Positions 1 to 10,659 of a stretch of DNA of 35,022 nt are shown here, piece by piece. The first letter of the stretch is position 1. The number at the start of each line of letters is the position of its first letter. Below the pieces are notes generated by a model. The model did no database searches, was not told where the DNA came from, and saw only the letters and a list, made by a program, of their open reading frames with translations. The stretch lies in the NCBI GenBank assembly GCA_002803225.1, contig NXFV01000747.1, forward strand, positions 1 through 35,022, in the 5' to 3' direction. The DNA is from Gamarada debralockiae (taxonomy: Eukaryota; Ascomycota; Leotiomycetes; Helotiales; Hyphodiscaceae). The translations under genes and the position numbers were made by a program.

Positions 1-1
1 T

Positions 2-988
2 ATTGTGGTTCTATTTCACCCTTCAAATCGACAAGCCTACGAAGCCTTCAGAGATGGACTCCTTGGACACTTCAAAGTGCGTGAAATGGGAGACCTGAAA
101 TGGTTCCTGGGCGTACGCATACTGAGGGATAGGGTACACTACAAGCTCTGGCTCTGCCAGGACTCATACATGGAGAAAATGGCCAAAACCTTCAATCTAG
201 AACATCACAAAGCTAAGGTCCCCTTGATTACTGACGCTCTAGTGAAATACGAAGGCCAGGCCTCAGCGCATGAGATACATCGATATCAGCGCAAAGTGGG
301 TTCAATTGCTTACCCTGCGTCAGTCACTAGACCCGATGTTTCAAGAGCTCTTCAAAAGCTGTCCGAATTCCTTCAAAACCCTAGCCCTACGCACGAAGAA
401 GCCGCCGACAACTGTATTGCCTACCTTCATACAACGAAAGCATACGCACTCGAATATGGTGCTGCCCAGGCAGACGAACCTCCGATATTCCTTGCTGCTA
501 GCGATGCCTCACACGCGGATAATATCACAAGACGTTGGAGTACAGAAGGGAGGCTATTCAAGCTATTTGGAGGTGTATTCGACTGGTTCTGCGCCCTTCA
601 GCGTACAGTCACTATATCCTCAACTGAAGCTGAGCTCCTGGCCCTATCACACCTATGCGCATAGCTCTTCTGGTGGAGACGCGTATTCGAAAACCTAAGA
701 CTTGACCTCGATTCGGAGACTATAGTCAATTGCGACAATCTACAGACAATACGTCTCCTAATAAATCAATCACCTAAATTGGTTACTAAGTTACGCTACG
801 TCGATATCTATCAGCATTGGCTCCGTTAGGAAACAGCCAAAGGAACACTCAAAATCGAATGGATTTCGACACAAGAGATGCCTGCCGATGGGTTCACAAA
901 AGCCCTGGGTCCCCAAAAACACACTGCGTTTCGAAAACAGCTTAATTTGGTTGATATTAGCGCTCTTTTGACTCAAACTAAGGTCTAG
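2..988 (+). pseudogene. Ty1/copia pol 3' end (RT C-terminus and RNase H), two in-frame stops
   Basis: One reading frame runs from the window edge to TAG at 986-988. It begins with IVVLFHPS, the residues that normally follow the YVDD catalytic box of copia RT, then has MGDLKWFLGVRI and the RNase H signatures SDASHAD, TISSTEAEL and, near the end, MPADGFTKAL. The frame is interrupted by TAG at 662-664 and TAG at 827-829, both inside conserved RNase H sequence. Homology continues in the same frame after each stop, so these are nonsense mutations and not gene ends. Both are explicable as CAG to TAG (C to T in a CpA context), the change made by repeat-induced point mutation (RIP), although two sites cannot prove RIP. 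The protein would copy element RNA into DNA; this copy is dead. Confidence 0.9.
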
Positions 989-1175
989 CGTCTTTTATCT
1001 CTTTTCCTATCGACTATTTCTACGCTAGTTAAGCTCTTAATATTGCTTTTATTTGTGGCTTTCTTCCTTCTCAAACAGGTCTAAAATTAGCCAATCACAA
1101 GGCGAAATACATTCTCTCCCTTGGCAATATATAGCTCTTTGTACAGCTTCTCCTTTCCTCGAATCTGGGGGGGTG

Positions 1176-1330
1176 TGTTGGTTGGAATTGCCTAATCAGG
1201 TATAGCCTGTATTTACCCCTCTTTTGTGATATAAGAGAGCTCTGCCCCTCCCTGTATTTCAGTTCCTTAGATATCAGCTAGGTCTACAAATGCCACTATA
1301 TTTCGCCCCCAAAATACAGCTCAACTGACA
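1176..1330 (+). repeat. 3' LTR of the copia element (155 bp)
   Basis: It starts TGTTGGTTGG and ends CAACTGACA, so it has the canonical TG..CA termini. It lies directly downstream of a G-rich polypurine tract and of the pol frame. An internal TATAAGAG at about 1230 could be the promoter TATA box. It matches the solo LTR at 1753-1907 over its full length, with roughly nine substitutions (about seven of them transitions) and a few 1-2 base indels. The 3' flank begins CCTAG; the matching 5' target duplication would be outside the window. Confidence 0.92.
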
Positions 1331-1747
1331 CCTAGCGACGATGAAATTCTAAAGCGTATATCAGAACTAGCTAGATAATAATCTAGAAGCTTTTAATACG
1401 GTAATAGAGTAGGTGTCTTATATCTTTATAATGACAATGGAAAATGTGGCCGGAGCGATATTTACGACGGTGGAGCGTCTTTATGGCGCCGCACACAGTC
1501 CAAAAATTTCTTGGACCTGTAGAGACAGGCAAATGTTCCCATTTTAACCACACACAAAGCTGATAAATGTGCAGTCACAGTCGACGCCTGTATTCAGACA
1601 GATATCAGCGATGAGTCTGGTAGTGAACTACGGCGGTTAAGTTCAATGACTGCGCTATGAGCGTAGCCGCACGCGTTTGCTTCGTCTAGCTGGAAGGCAT
1701 AAATTTAGCCAATGTTCGCCGTTTGACTAAGTCTTAATCTAGTGAAA
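1331..1747. other. Spacer between the two LTRs, no intact gene
   Basis: No usable open frame is present. Directly after the LTR a short plus-strand reading gives SDDEILKRISELAR before two adjacent stops, and a neighbouring frame continues with NNLEAFNTVIE. This could be a relic of a coding sequence, either a gag-like piece or host DNA hit by insertion, but I cannot assign it. Confidence 0.4.
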
Positions 1748-1752
1748 GTCAG

Positions 1753-1907
1753 TGTTGGTTGGAATTGCCTAATTGGGTATAGCCTGTATTTCCCCCTCTT
1801 TTGTGGTATAAGAGGAGCTCTTCCCCTCCTTGTATTTCAGCTTCTTAGATATCAGCTAGGTCCTATAAATGCCACTATATTTCGCCCCCATACAGCTCCA
1901 ACTGACA
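1753..1907 (+). repeat. Solo LTR of the same copia family, with 5-bp target-site duplication
   Basis: A 155-bp copy of the 1176-1330 LTR, again starting TGTTGG and ending CTGACA. It is flanked by perfect direct repeats GTCAG at 1748-1752 and GTCAG at 1908-1912, the 5-bp duplication left by copia integrase. No internal element sequence is attached on either side. A solo LTR of this kind arises by recombination between the two LTRs of a full element. Its TATA-like TATAAGAG and termini are intact. Confidence 0.93.
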
Positions 1908-1912
1908 GTCAG

Positions 1913-2856
1913 TTTCTCTTTACTGTCATAAAACGGAAAATTGACACCCACTGTAATTGTTCTTCTTTCTCCCTCTTATTCTAATAGATGCTATCGCCCT
2001 GCTTCATCAAGAGATATATGGAGACCCATTCAACCTAGCGTAGGTGCCAACTCGACACTAGGCAATTTCGGTGCCAAGGAAGCATGAAAGAGAAGAAGCA
2101 GTAAATATCAGATTCAGGCTGAGACGCTGAAGAAGTGCGCAGCTTCTGTTGGCACAGCGAGATTCAGATGCGATTTGGGTTGATAGTCCGCGGTCTTCGA
2201 GCGAGGCCACATGGGCGTTGAATGCGCCGCTGGACAATGCTGGAGCCAGCAGGGCGATATCGTGTTCTTCGTTGTTCCGTCACTCTGACCCCCTCTCTCG
2301 ACTTTGTATGTGTTCCACAGATGTATAGTGAAAAGTCTTGCTCGTACCTCCTGCACGTTTAAGTCAGCTATGTCCTGGTCACTTAGCTTTGACGTGCGAT
2401 CCTCAATCTCGGCCGTAGGGTCGATGATGCTTCGCAGACTGGAGTCTCACAATCGTCTTTCCATCTGTGACAGAGCGATCAAGTAGTACCTAATAATTTC
2501 GCGGAATCTAGGCTCTCTAATAATGGTCCTTGGGGCGAGATATGTTTTGCTGTGGCCGTATATTCCATGAATTTACTCTCGCAGAATGGAGTTTGAGGAG
2601 AAATAGAACTCCGAATCACGTGACCAGATCGACGTGACTTAACAACGCAGCCGATTTTGCTTAACCAATCAAACACCCTGGCTCACTTTTCGCTTCTGGC
2701 TGTATTTTGGCGATCCTTTTGGCAGTCGTACAAAATTCAACGCAGGCGCGGACTCCAACCTTAGCTCACGCCTTATAGCCAGCTGCCTTATTTGTTTCCA
2801 ACTCGGTATCCACTGACGTTGAGCTTTCCCTTTCGGCCTTCACATCATAAACAGCA
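1913..2856. other. Gene-free stretch beside the solo LTR
   Basis: Only short overlapping frames of 60-80 codons occur on both strands, with no recognisable domain, no consistent splice pattern and no RNA gene that I can see. It is probably old repeat-derived or intergenic DNA. Confidence 0.5.
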
Positions 2857-2951
2857 TCCTCGTTCACAAATGGCATTCTCATTCACAAATGGCCTTCTCG
2901 TTCACAAATGGCATTCTCGTGCACAAATGGCATTCTCGTTCACAAGTGGCA
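2857..2951 (+). repeat. 19-bp minisatellite, five tandem copies
   Basis: The unit is TTCTCGTTCACAAATGGCA, with copies at 2857-2875, 2876-2894, 2895-2913, 2914-2932 and 2933-2951. Each copy differs from the consensus by no more than one or two bases. The 19-bp period shifts the reading frame with every copy, so it is not a coding amino-acid repeat. The copies abut without spacers, so it is not a CRISPR array. Confidence 0.95.
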
Positions 2952-3560
2952 TCTATCTCCACAACCAGCGTCCGTTAAACGATGGATGTTTGTTTCCAGC
3001 TAAATAAGTTAACCCTCGAAAAGAGGATATAGCCTACTGAACACCCCTCTAGATTACAAGGACTCCATGGCACGGCACAAGTATGATATGTCACGTGATA
3101 AACATGACCTCTCGCTTAGCGGCCTTTTGGCCCCTGACTCTTCTTCCTTCCTTAGCTTTATATTCTTGCAATGGGCAGACATCCTTTACTCGTACGTGCC
3201 TCCTGCTATATAGTAATGGACAGGTCCGCCACAGAAATAACTTGACACTAAGTCAATCTGGATGGCGAGCGAAGGTCTACAAAAGCACGGCCCCTTTAGA
3301 GGGCATAGTTGGGAAAGAAATGCGAATCAAGCGGACAAATAAGCCCGATGGTGCGGCTGCGAGGATCTGATTACCGGTAGAACCTACCGTTGATTTTAAT
3401 TTCTCTCGAGGATACCTTGAGGAAGAATACGATTATTAGAGCCAGATAACCAGCCCACATAAGGCTATATAAATAGGCATTTATTGTGGATGTGACCGCA
3501 TTTGTAAGCTGCTCAAGGACCGGATCTACATGGTGCCTTATTCGAAAGCACATTGATATC
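2952..3560. other. Gene-free stretch
   Basis: Small unsupported frames only. A plus-strand frame of about 95 codons (3083-3370) has no family resemblance and no splice partners. I see nothing else definable. Confidence 0.45.
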
Positions 3561-3715
3561 CATCCTCCGCGGATAATTCTCTGCGGAAGTCATAGCCTCT
3601 CCAGAGTAACACCCGCTTCAGAGATGTTTCCGCAGATGGTACGGCCTCTGCAGTGCGCCCGCCGCGGCGCAAATTCTCTGCAGAGCGGCCTCCGCAAAGA
3701 GCAGTGCTCCGCAGA
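3561..3715. repeat. GC-rich cluster of short palindromes
   Basis: The stretch contains the perfect palindromes TCCGCGGA (3566-3573) and CTCTGCAGAG (3676-3685). It also has an imperfect inverted repeat, GGCCTCTGCAG at 3643-3653 against CTGCAGAGCGGCC at 3678-3690, whose loop is almost all G and C. Variants of CTCCGCGGA / CTGCGGA / CTCCGCA recur about every 20-40 bases. Surrounding DNA is much richer in A and T. This may be the end of a small non-autonomous element or a structured repeat; no target duplication was identified. Confidence 0.5.
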
Positions 3716-5885
3716 AAGTGGAATGGCTTAGCGCCTTAGTCAGATTCTTTACCAATGCGATAAGAATCTATATTCCAGCCTCTTACAAGGAGACCGCGAT
3801 GTCTACACGAGCGCGGCACATAGACACTGATCTTATTGCGTGACGTGACGGCTGGTCCCGTGACAAGGCCGATTAGTTTTCAGTTAGAACAGGACGACGT
3901 GTTTCCGACCGACATAGTTCATGCCGACATATTTGGGGCCGACAGATTCGTGCCAGACTACGCCTTGTGCCTCTGCCCCACTAGCCCAATCTCGCCGCCA
4001 TCATGTGCACAAACCACGTGAATTTGTATCCGTAGTACAGAGATGTTAGCACGTCGAGAATTTGTAGGTTGGCGTTGCAGCGACGTAGTGCGCATGAGAC
4101 CGATGTCCGGGATGGAGACGGTAGACGGAGCGACAAAAGCAAGGGGAGTGACGGTGTTAGAAGAGGTGGAAGAACACTACTATTAAACATGGGAGTGATG
4201 ACTGTTGAGCTAGAGGACCGTCTCGAGGGTTTTGCCGGTAGTTTCGGTATGGAGTTGCACGGTGTGACGACGTAGAAAGAGGGAAGGGCGGAGGGGTGTA
4301 GCAGAGTGATGTGTGAGGTGGTCTCGATCCATCGACAGCAGATATCTAGATAGAGTCTTTCATCCTGCAAAACGTGACAGAGCTGGGCGTCTGCTGTTGG
4401 TCGTGATAGTTCGAGCGAGTTGGCGTGAGATCAATAGTGGTAGGAGATAGGGTGCGGCGTTGATCGGTCGTGGGCCTAAAATACAGCTCCGACATGCCAT
4501 CTGGCTTGCCGCCAGGCTTCTTTTCCATCAAGATGTCACCACGGAGTTTGCGACCCGTTTGAGAGTATGATATTCGATGAATTCGTAACCCCGTTGACAG
4601 TCTGTTCGGCCTACATCCATCCGAGGGACATGGAGCGTACTTGCTCCGAACCGCAAAGTGTGTTTTAACAGGTGCTAAGCGAGGAAATAGCAGAAGGCAG
4701 AAGGATATCTCAGCAATTATGATTTGTCCCAATACGGAATTCATTCTCCTAGCACCTTTCTTGATCAGGCCATCCAGATGTCACTCTGCCAGAATAGTTT
4801 CATATTTCACTCTTGAGGTTTCTCCATCCAAAACGGTCTAGAGAAATCAGTCATCCACGGGTTGACACTCCCACCGGCCCACCTTATCCTCCAGTTTTCA
4901 AAGTCTAGACCTCACTCCCACGGAAATCATTCGAGCTCAAAGTTTCCTCCCGATGTTTCATCCCTCTGAAACATGAAACATCCCAGCAACTCACGATCTC
5001 TCGCCCCTCAAGGTTGTCGAAAATCATATGATCTCCCTGTTCCTTAGAATGCACTTCTAGATCAGACAAACAGCAGAACTCGAGTCCCGAGGGACCAAAT
5101 CATAAAATGTTGGTTGAAAAGAGTTCAGGACGTGGTCAGTATTCTGATACCGTACTCGAACCTCACGGACTTCAAAATAGAATTGCCTCCTAGATGTCCC
5201 AAAGCAGAGCCCCTCACGGCCTCCAACCAGCCTCAATCAGCCCGTTTCCGTTTCCCCAAACAAAATTCTACCCAAAAGGGGACGAGATTCTGTGCCGCCT
5301 CCATACGGAGAATAACCACGTAGCAGCCTTACAGCTTCGTCATCCATGGTGTTTGATCTTCGTGACCCCTCTGATCCCCGTGCGGGTTTCAGGATTCCAA
5401 AGATAAGATGATTCCATGTATCGTGAAGGAAATCCCTAGCATAAGCTGCACGACTTTCCATCGTATCTTGCTATAGACAACATTTCAAGTGGTTTTCGGC
5501 CTGGAATTAACTTATCCGACGTGATGGGTGTGGATGAGTGAGTTTCGTCTCGTAGCATTCGATGACAAGAGCCACGAAGAGCCTTGTCTTAAAGAACGTC
5601 ACTATCTCACTGCCACACCGGTATCACCAATTCACATCGCGGATTTCGGAACTTTGAGTATGTGCAATAGTTTTATGCATTAAGTATTCTGCTATAGCTG
5701 CATGGCCCAAGTGATCAGGCAACACAGATGCTTTTTCCAAGTCACGAATGTCTTTATACCAAAATGTATATCCAAATGCTCGTATCCCTAAACCCCTAAA
5801 CGCCTTCCAATGCCGGTCAACGCCAGGGTGTATGTGAAGAGAACCGAAATCTCATCTCTAAAGTAGCCGAACTGCTTTACAGCAT
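3716..5885. other. Long gene-free stretch, includes a small hairpin
   Basis: About 2.2 kb without a gene I can support. Minus-strand frames of about 130 codons at 3981-4370 and 4346-4744 are Ser/Thr/Leu/Pro rich, overlap each other and show no domain. A perfect 10-base inverted repeat GATGTTTCAT (4952-4961) / ATGAAACATC (4973-4982) with an 11-base loop is present. No neighbour uses it in an obvious way. Confidence 0.4.
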
Positions 5886-6772
5886 CTATGACTCGAAAAA
5901 CCAATACCTATGTCATTCATTAGTATGGGTATGTGTTAGAAAGGGAAGAAGGAACTTACTCAGCACCATATTGAACCTCGAACGTAGCAGGCATCCCAGC
6001 ACAAGTCGCAGGTGGGTTCCCACCAGCTGTGTTGACTCGGTATATTTCCTCCAAGTTCCCTGTAGCTCCATCTCTTGTCAACAGCTTGAGCCAAGCAACG
6101 GCACCAAAGCCTGTATTGTCCTGTCCTACAGGTGCACCAGCCGGAGCAGGTACTGAGGCGTTCTTTGAACAAGGAGCAAACCCCAAGTCCATTGCCGTCG
6201 TGTCAAGGTCGAATGTGGGAGTGGTGGTATTGGAGAAGAAATGGTGGCCACTGATGGCAAGATTGGATGGAGAGAGTGTGGTTTGGTTGGCAGTGGTAAG
6301 GTTGAACTGTAATGCGACATTGGGAAGGATGGCGAGGAGGTCGGGGTATGTTGAGGCCACACATGTTGCGTTGTATAGAGTTGCGAGGGCGCCGATAGAA
6401 GCCGGTGCAGCAGTCTCGTTTGTTCCGCAGGAGTAGTTTTGTGTCCCTCGTCCAATAGCTACGTGCTTTAATGTAAGACCGGCTGATGGAGGTGGTAAAG
6501 GTGTTGGAGCTACGATATGCGTTAGTTGGGTTGAGAGGCAGTTTGAGGCTAGAGTACTTACAAGCTACTGGCATAACAGCGTTGTTCAGATTGCACACAG
6601 GTGCTTGTGCCATATTCTTTCCAGCTTGAACTTTTGATCCCAACATTTGAAAGTACTCGGACAAAACTTGCATCTCCGCAGGTCGCGCTGCGGCATCAGC
6701 CGAAAATGCGAGAGTGGGTGCGGACAGAGCAGTCGCACACAGTGCGGAGACAATCCATATTGAAGAAAGCAT
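5886..6772 (-). CDS. Secreted DUF3455 protein (260 aa, three exons)
   Basis: The exon model is complement(5886..5907, 5960..6509, 6562..6772). Both introns are 52 nt with donor GTAAGT. The N-terminus MLSSIWIVSALCATALS is a signal peptide, so the product should be secreted or wall-associated. The body carries the DUF3455 features: AGLTLKHVAIGRGTQNYSC near residues 80-100, then GHHFF, and FGAVAWLKLL toward the C-terminus. The last exon is only 22 nt and adds YWFFES; DUF3455 proteins commonly end in a YWFY-like tail, which supports this splice over the premature TAA at 5956-5958 in the unspliced frame. Asn-X-Ser/Thr sites are frequent. The biochemical function of the family is unknown; some members carry a misleading malate dehydrogenase label. 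It borders the repeat-rich arm, so expression in host interaction is possible but only inferred. Confidence 0.87.
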
Positions 6773-8272
6773 ATTGAAGGTTGATGTGAAAAGTATTAAA
6801 GGATATTAAGAGGGCTGAGGTGGATGGCGACGATCAACGTGCGGAAACCAAGCAGTGCCGAAGATATAGGATGTCCAGATATATAGATGAGATGGAGGAG
6901 GCTGGAGACTTGTCTTGAGAGGTTGACAAGCGCACTGATGGTGAGATGGCGGCTTACCTTGGGTCTTATACATATATGTTTCTATTGGCAATTTCATGTG
7001 TCCAATCCTGGAACTGGCAGCCGCTTACCACCAGCCCTCGATAAAGAGCGAACTGTAAATATCCAAGGCGGCTGCACGACTTCCAGAAGTGCAGGGTATC
7101 TAAAAACGGGGGCTGTTAGCGTTGCGGAAAAGTGATCTGCGAGCAGAGTGATTGGCCTGAGCGAGCGCATGGTTAATCTGCAGGGATACAAGCGAGGTTG
7201 GTCGAAGGCCTGTCGCTTTAAGGAGAACCTTGCTGTGGGTTCATTAGCCGGCATTTTGACGCTCTGGCCGCGCTGTGGTCGACCGCTTGTACAGCGAGTG
7301 AGGGGTACCGATTTCGAGGCTCACAGACCTGGCGGCAGAAACATCTCGCGTCTGAAGTTATGCAGATGTTCAGTCCATCAAACAGGAGATCCTCTAAGTT
7401 CACAATTCTAGAGAGTCTAGGAGTTCAGCGTGATATTTCTTCGAACTTTCAGTTGAAAGACATGTTCTCAGACGCTCATGTACCCCTGAATCGAGTCCGA
7501 GTTGAGAGGCCATGTTTCCCGAAACGAAATGTACGCCTGATTCTGTAATAGTCCATAAAAAGCTCCAAGGAGTAAACATCTGTCAGTGGAAGTCGCACCC
7601 CACTACTGCACCCTTTGGCAAGAATGAAGCTTGGCCAAGGAGATCCTGCGGATGTATCGTACGATGCTACAGCGCTGCACCGGGGTATGGAGCAGCTCTC
7701 TCGGTGAGTCCCTCCATCGATAGCGTAGATCATTAATACCGCTTGAATGGCGACACGCCTTTCCAAGCTTCCAAGAGGTCGACAGCCGCGATTGATTTCG
7801 ACCAGCCAATACAAGTTGTACTGGCGCTTGAGATGTTATTTTGGGATTTTCGTTAACCAAAATTGGACCAATGGCCAGCGGTGCACGAAAGCGGGTCTTG
7901 GGTAATAATAGAATGGCGGCTCAAATCGTGGGCGTCAAGGCCAACCTTAAAGTGTAAGCCAAGCCAATCAAGCAGCCGAAACAGGCGGAACTGGATCTTT
8001 GCTAGTAATCATCCGGAAGATTGTCAAATTGAATGATTGGATTTTCGATATGAAATCGAGGTTGTCCCACCTGAGCGGTCGCGTGCTCCCAAAATAACAT
8101 CAGATCGAAGCTCTTTATGTTCCAGTACCCACCAGATATCGAATCTTGTCCCGGAAGGTCCTGGCTCAATCTCAATCAAGGTTGCATGTCAACTGTCCAA
8201 GATTCAGGAAGTTCCGAAATTTGGCCCAAGGCCTCTATTATAGCATGATAATACATTATCCTACCTATCCCC
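6773..8272. other. Intergenic region between DUF3455 gene and coy1
   Basis: About 1.5 kb. The start-proximal part (6773 to about 6950) is presumably the promoter of the DUF3455 gene. Frames up to 112 codons occur (minus 7476-7814), but none has a recognisable motif, exon partner or family resemblance. No tRNA or repeat was seen. Confidence 0.45.
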
Positions 8273-10659
8273 TCACGACCCCTTCTCACTGAACCCTTCT
8301 TGGTGCCAGTCGCCATGCTTAGAATCGGCCCCAGCGTTGGCAAGAGGTCCCGCTACGGCGCCTACAACAGCCTGACCCAGATTGCTTGCATGCTGTTCCG
8401 TGTCAACGGTCCCAAGCCAATACAAGGCAAAGAAAACGAGGACATGTAATGCCACGCAATACCCCGCAAACAGGTTTCGACTCGTCCTGGTTGCTAAAAC
8501 CATTCTCGTAATCGAGAACACGATTCGTTCCGGAAGACTCATGCGCTTGTATGCCCGAGCTGATTCCCGCCCTCGAAACGCTGCGAAGGGCGAAATATTG
8601 GATTCGTATGCTGAACGATATCGGTCTAAAGCCAGTCCCGAAGACGTTGTTGATGACATTTGAACTGTAGATGGATTGGGGTTTGTGGCATATGATGATG
8701 CTGAGGATGACGTAGGTCCAGCTCTGTTGTACGTTGAGACATATCTCGTCTTCTCGTATAGATTAAGATTATCCTTCTGCAAAGATGCAATCTCTTGACG
8801 CAACGACGATACTGTACGATGGCTCTCCGACAGTTCATTCTCCAATTGCGTATTCCGTTTCTTGAATCGATCTCGCTGGGCTGTAACCATGGGCAAAATG
8901 CCCGAGCCGCCGCCAACTGGTTCGCCGGATCTCAACTGTTCCAAAGTCGTCGTACCCAATGATGATGACCTAGGATCGAAGCCAGAAATTATGGATGACG
9001 TTGGCGAAACTCTACCTTTCCGTCCAGCAAAGGAGCTTGCAGCAGGATTTGCAGATGATTGGGGGTATCGACTAGCATATGTTCCAGCAACGGAGGCACC
9101 TGATGGGTAGGCATTTGCGGTTCCAGATTGCATGTTAGCAAGATCGTTCTCCAGAGTTTCGTTTAAATGCTGAGCCCTTTCGAGATCACCATTGGTCTTA
9201 GAGAGATCTTCCTGCATCGACTGTAGTCGACTTTGTAGATCTTGGTGGGATACTCGAAGGATCGTCAACTCATCACTAAGCTTCTTGTTGCGAGCAAGGA
9301 GAAGCTGTTCCAAAGTATCCCCCTTTCCTTTGCCTGATCCGTTTTCTAAGCTGCCATTCGCAGCATTTGGTGTGGAATCAAGGTCCTGCCCATCGTCATC
9401 ATCCCCAGTAGCAAATTCGATACTCTTCAAGACCTCGAGTTCCTGCTTGACATCTTCGTAGTCACTCCACTTCTGCACCTTCGACTTCAGAGCGTCACGC
9501 TCTTCTTTCAACATGCCTATTTCTCGTTCGAGAGATCGTAATTTCCCATCTAGCTCTCGCTTTCTTGCATCCCGTTCCACTCGAGCAGCATCCAGCTTTC
9601 TCAAGAGAGATGAATTCTCAGACCGCAATCGCATATATCCAGGATCGTCTTCCAATACTAACGCTGGCTGGCTTGGGACTTGAGATGCTGATTGAGCTAA
9701 CTCGATCCGAAGCTGTTCGTTTCGCGCTTCGACTTCTGCTAGCCGTACACTCGTTCGTTCCAGATCCGAATTGACCATTTCCAATTCTGCGCTGGTGACA
9801 TGACCACGCCCAGTATCCGCATTTTCTGATTCCCCAAGACGTTGGGTGACCTCGTAGCTGGCCTTGATCTCGTTGAGTAAACGGTCCTGGTTCTCTACCT
9901 TCTCTTCAAGCAGCTTCTCCTTCGCCTCCCAATTGTCCTTCTTCTCTTCCAGCACCGCGGCCCAAGAATTCTCGACGTCCTTGACTTTGGTCTCTAGCCC
10001 CTCTTCCAAACTCTTCCTCACAGTCCTCTCAGATTCCAATCTAGATTCGGTCTCTTCCAATTGTGCTGTGAGCTTACTCACGCTCTTCTGTAGATGCTCA
10101 TTCTCCTGTGTGACCTTGGGCAAAGTATCCTCCGATAATAGAAGAGCATCGACCGAGGCCTCGAGCAAGGGGTATGGATCGGGGGCTTCGGATAACGAGG
10201 AGTAAACTTGTAAGAAGGCCGAATTGGTGGATTTGGAGTGGTTCGTGAGTAGGTCGATGAATGTTTGATATGCTGCAGCGGCGTGTCAATTGGCATGTCT
10301 CCAATTCCCCGTAATCACTAACCTTTCAGTAATCCCTTGATCTCGCCAAGCTTCGCTGAATCTTCGAGCTTCCGGAAGTCTTTCGTCTTCTGTGCCAGAT
10401 CCTTGCGCTGTACCGTAGAGTCTCTCTGATACTGAACAATTTCTGAAGCGGTATTGTCGAGGGTTGGGATCATGGAGGTTAGGTCGATGTCTGGAGACAG
10501 TCAATAGCTGCGCTATCATGATAAAATTGAGCTCATACTTCGCCATGCGGAGATAGCCTTCTGGAACTTGTTGTCTCCATCCTGCCCTGGAGCTGCAATG
10601 CTGTCACTGGGAGCCGCATCCGTCGCGGCTGCAAGAGCGGAGTCTGCGAGGTCCGCCAT
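8273..10659 (-). CDS. coy1: CASP/Coy1 Golgi coiled-coil membrane protein (762 aa)
   Basis: The exon model is complement(8273..10272, 10323..10490, 10539..10659). The introns are 48 and 50 nt, with donors GTATGA and GTTAGT. The spliced N-terminus gives KAISAWRNIDLTSMIPTLD and LLKAYQTFIDLLTNH, the conserved start of the CASP (CUX1 isoform)/Coy1 family. Residues of about 120-640 are long heptad-rich coiled coil broken by Ser/Gly-rich linkers. GILPMVTAQRDRFKKRN precedes the C-terminal family block. ERIVFSITRMVL leads into a single membrane span at about 696-716 and a short lumenal tail. Family members are tail-anchored Golgi tethers in intra-Golgi and retrograde vesicle traffic, and length and topology match. 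The start ATG at 10659 gives MADLADSAL; an upstream in-frame ATG is not needed. Confidence 0.95.

Larger units (their letters stand above)
1..1330 (+). mobile_element. Ty1/copia LTR retrotransposon, 3' part, cut by window edge
   Basis: This is the 3' portion of a copia-superfamily element. It comprises the end of the reverse transcriptase, the RNase H domain, a spacer of about 190 bases, a G-rich polypurine tract (seven G at about 1167-1173) and a 155-bp LTR. The 5' LTR, gag, protease, integrase and most of the RT would lie left of the window. The pol reading frame is broken by stops, so this copy is not autonomous. The order RT then RNase H then LTR, with an integrase-free 3' end, is what separates copia from gypsy elements. 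Confidence 0.9.

Noticed and set aside
2857..2951. CRISPR-like array
   Set aside because: The repeats are 19 bp and directly adjacent with no spacers, in a fungal nuclear context; it is a minisatellite.
3981..4744. Two overlapping minus-strand frames of about 130 codons
   Set aside because: No domain, no credible splice joining them, low-complexity Ser/Leu/Pro composition, and location in repeat-rich DNA.
6029..6436. 135-codon plus-strand frame
   Set aside because: Antisense shadow of the DUF3455 gene.
7476..7814. 112-codon minus-strand frame
   Set aside because: Overlaps other frames of similar length, shows no motif or exon partner, and starts from no supported signal.
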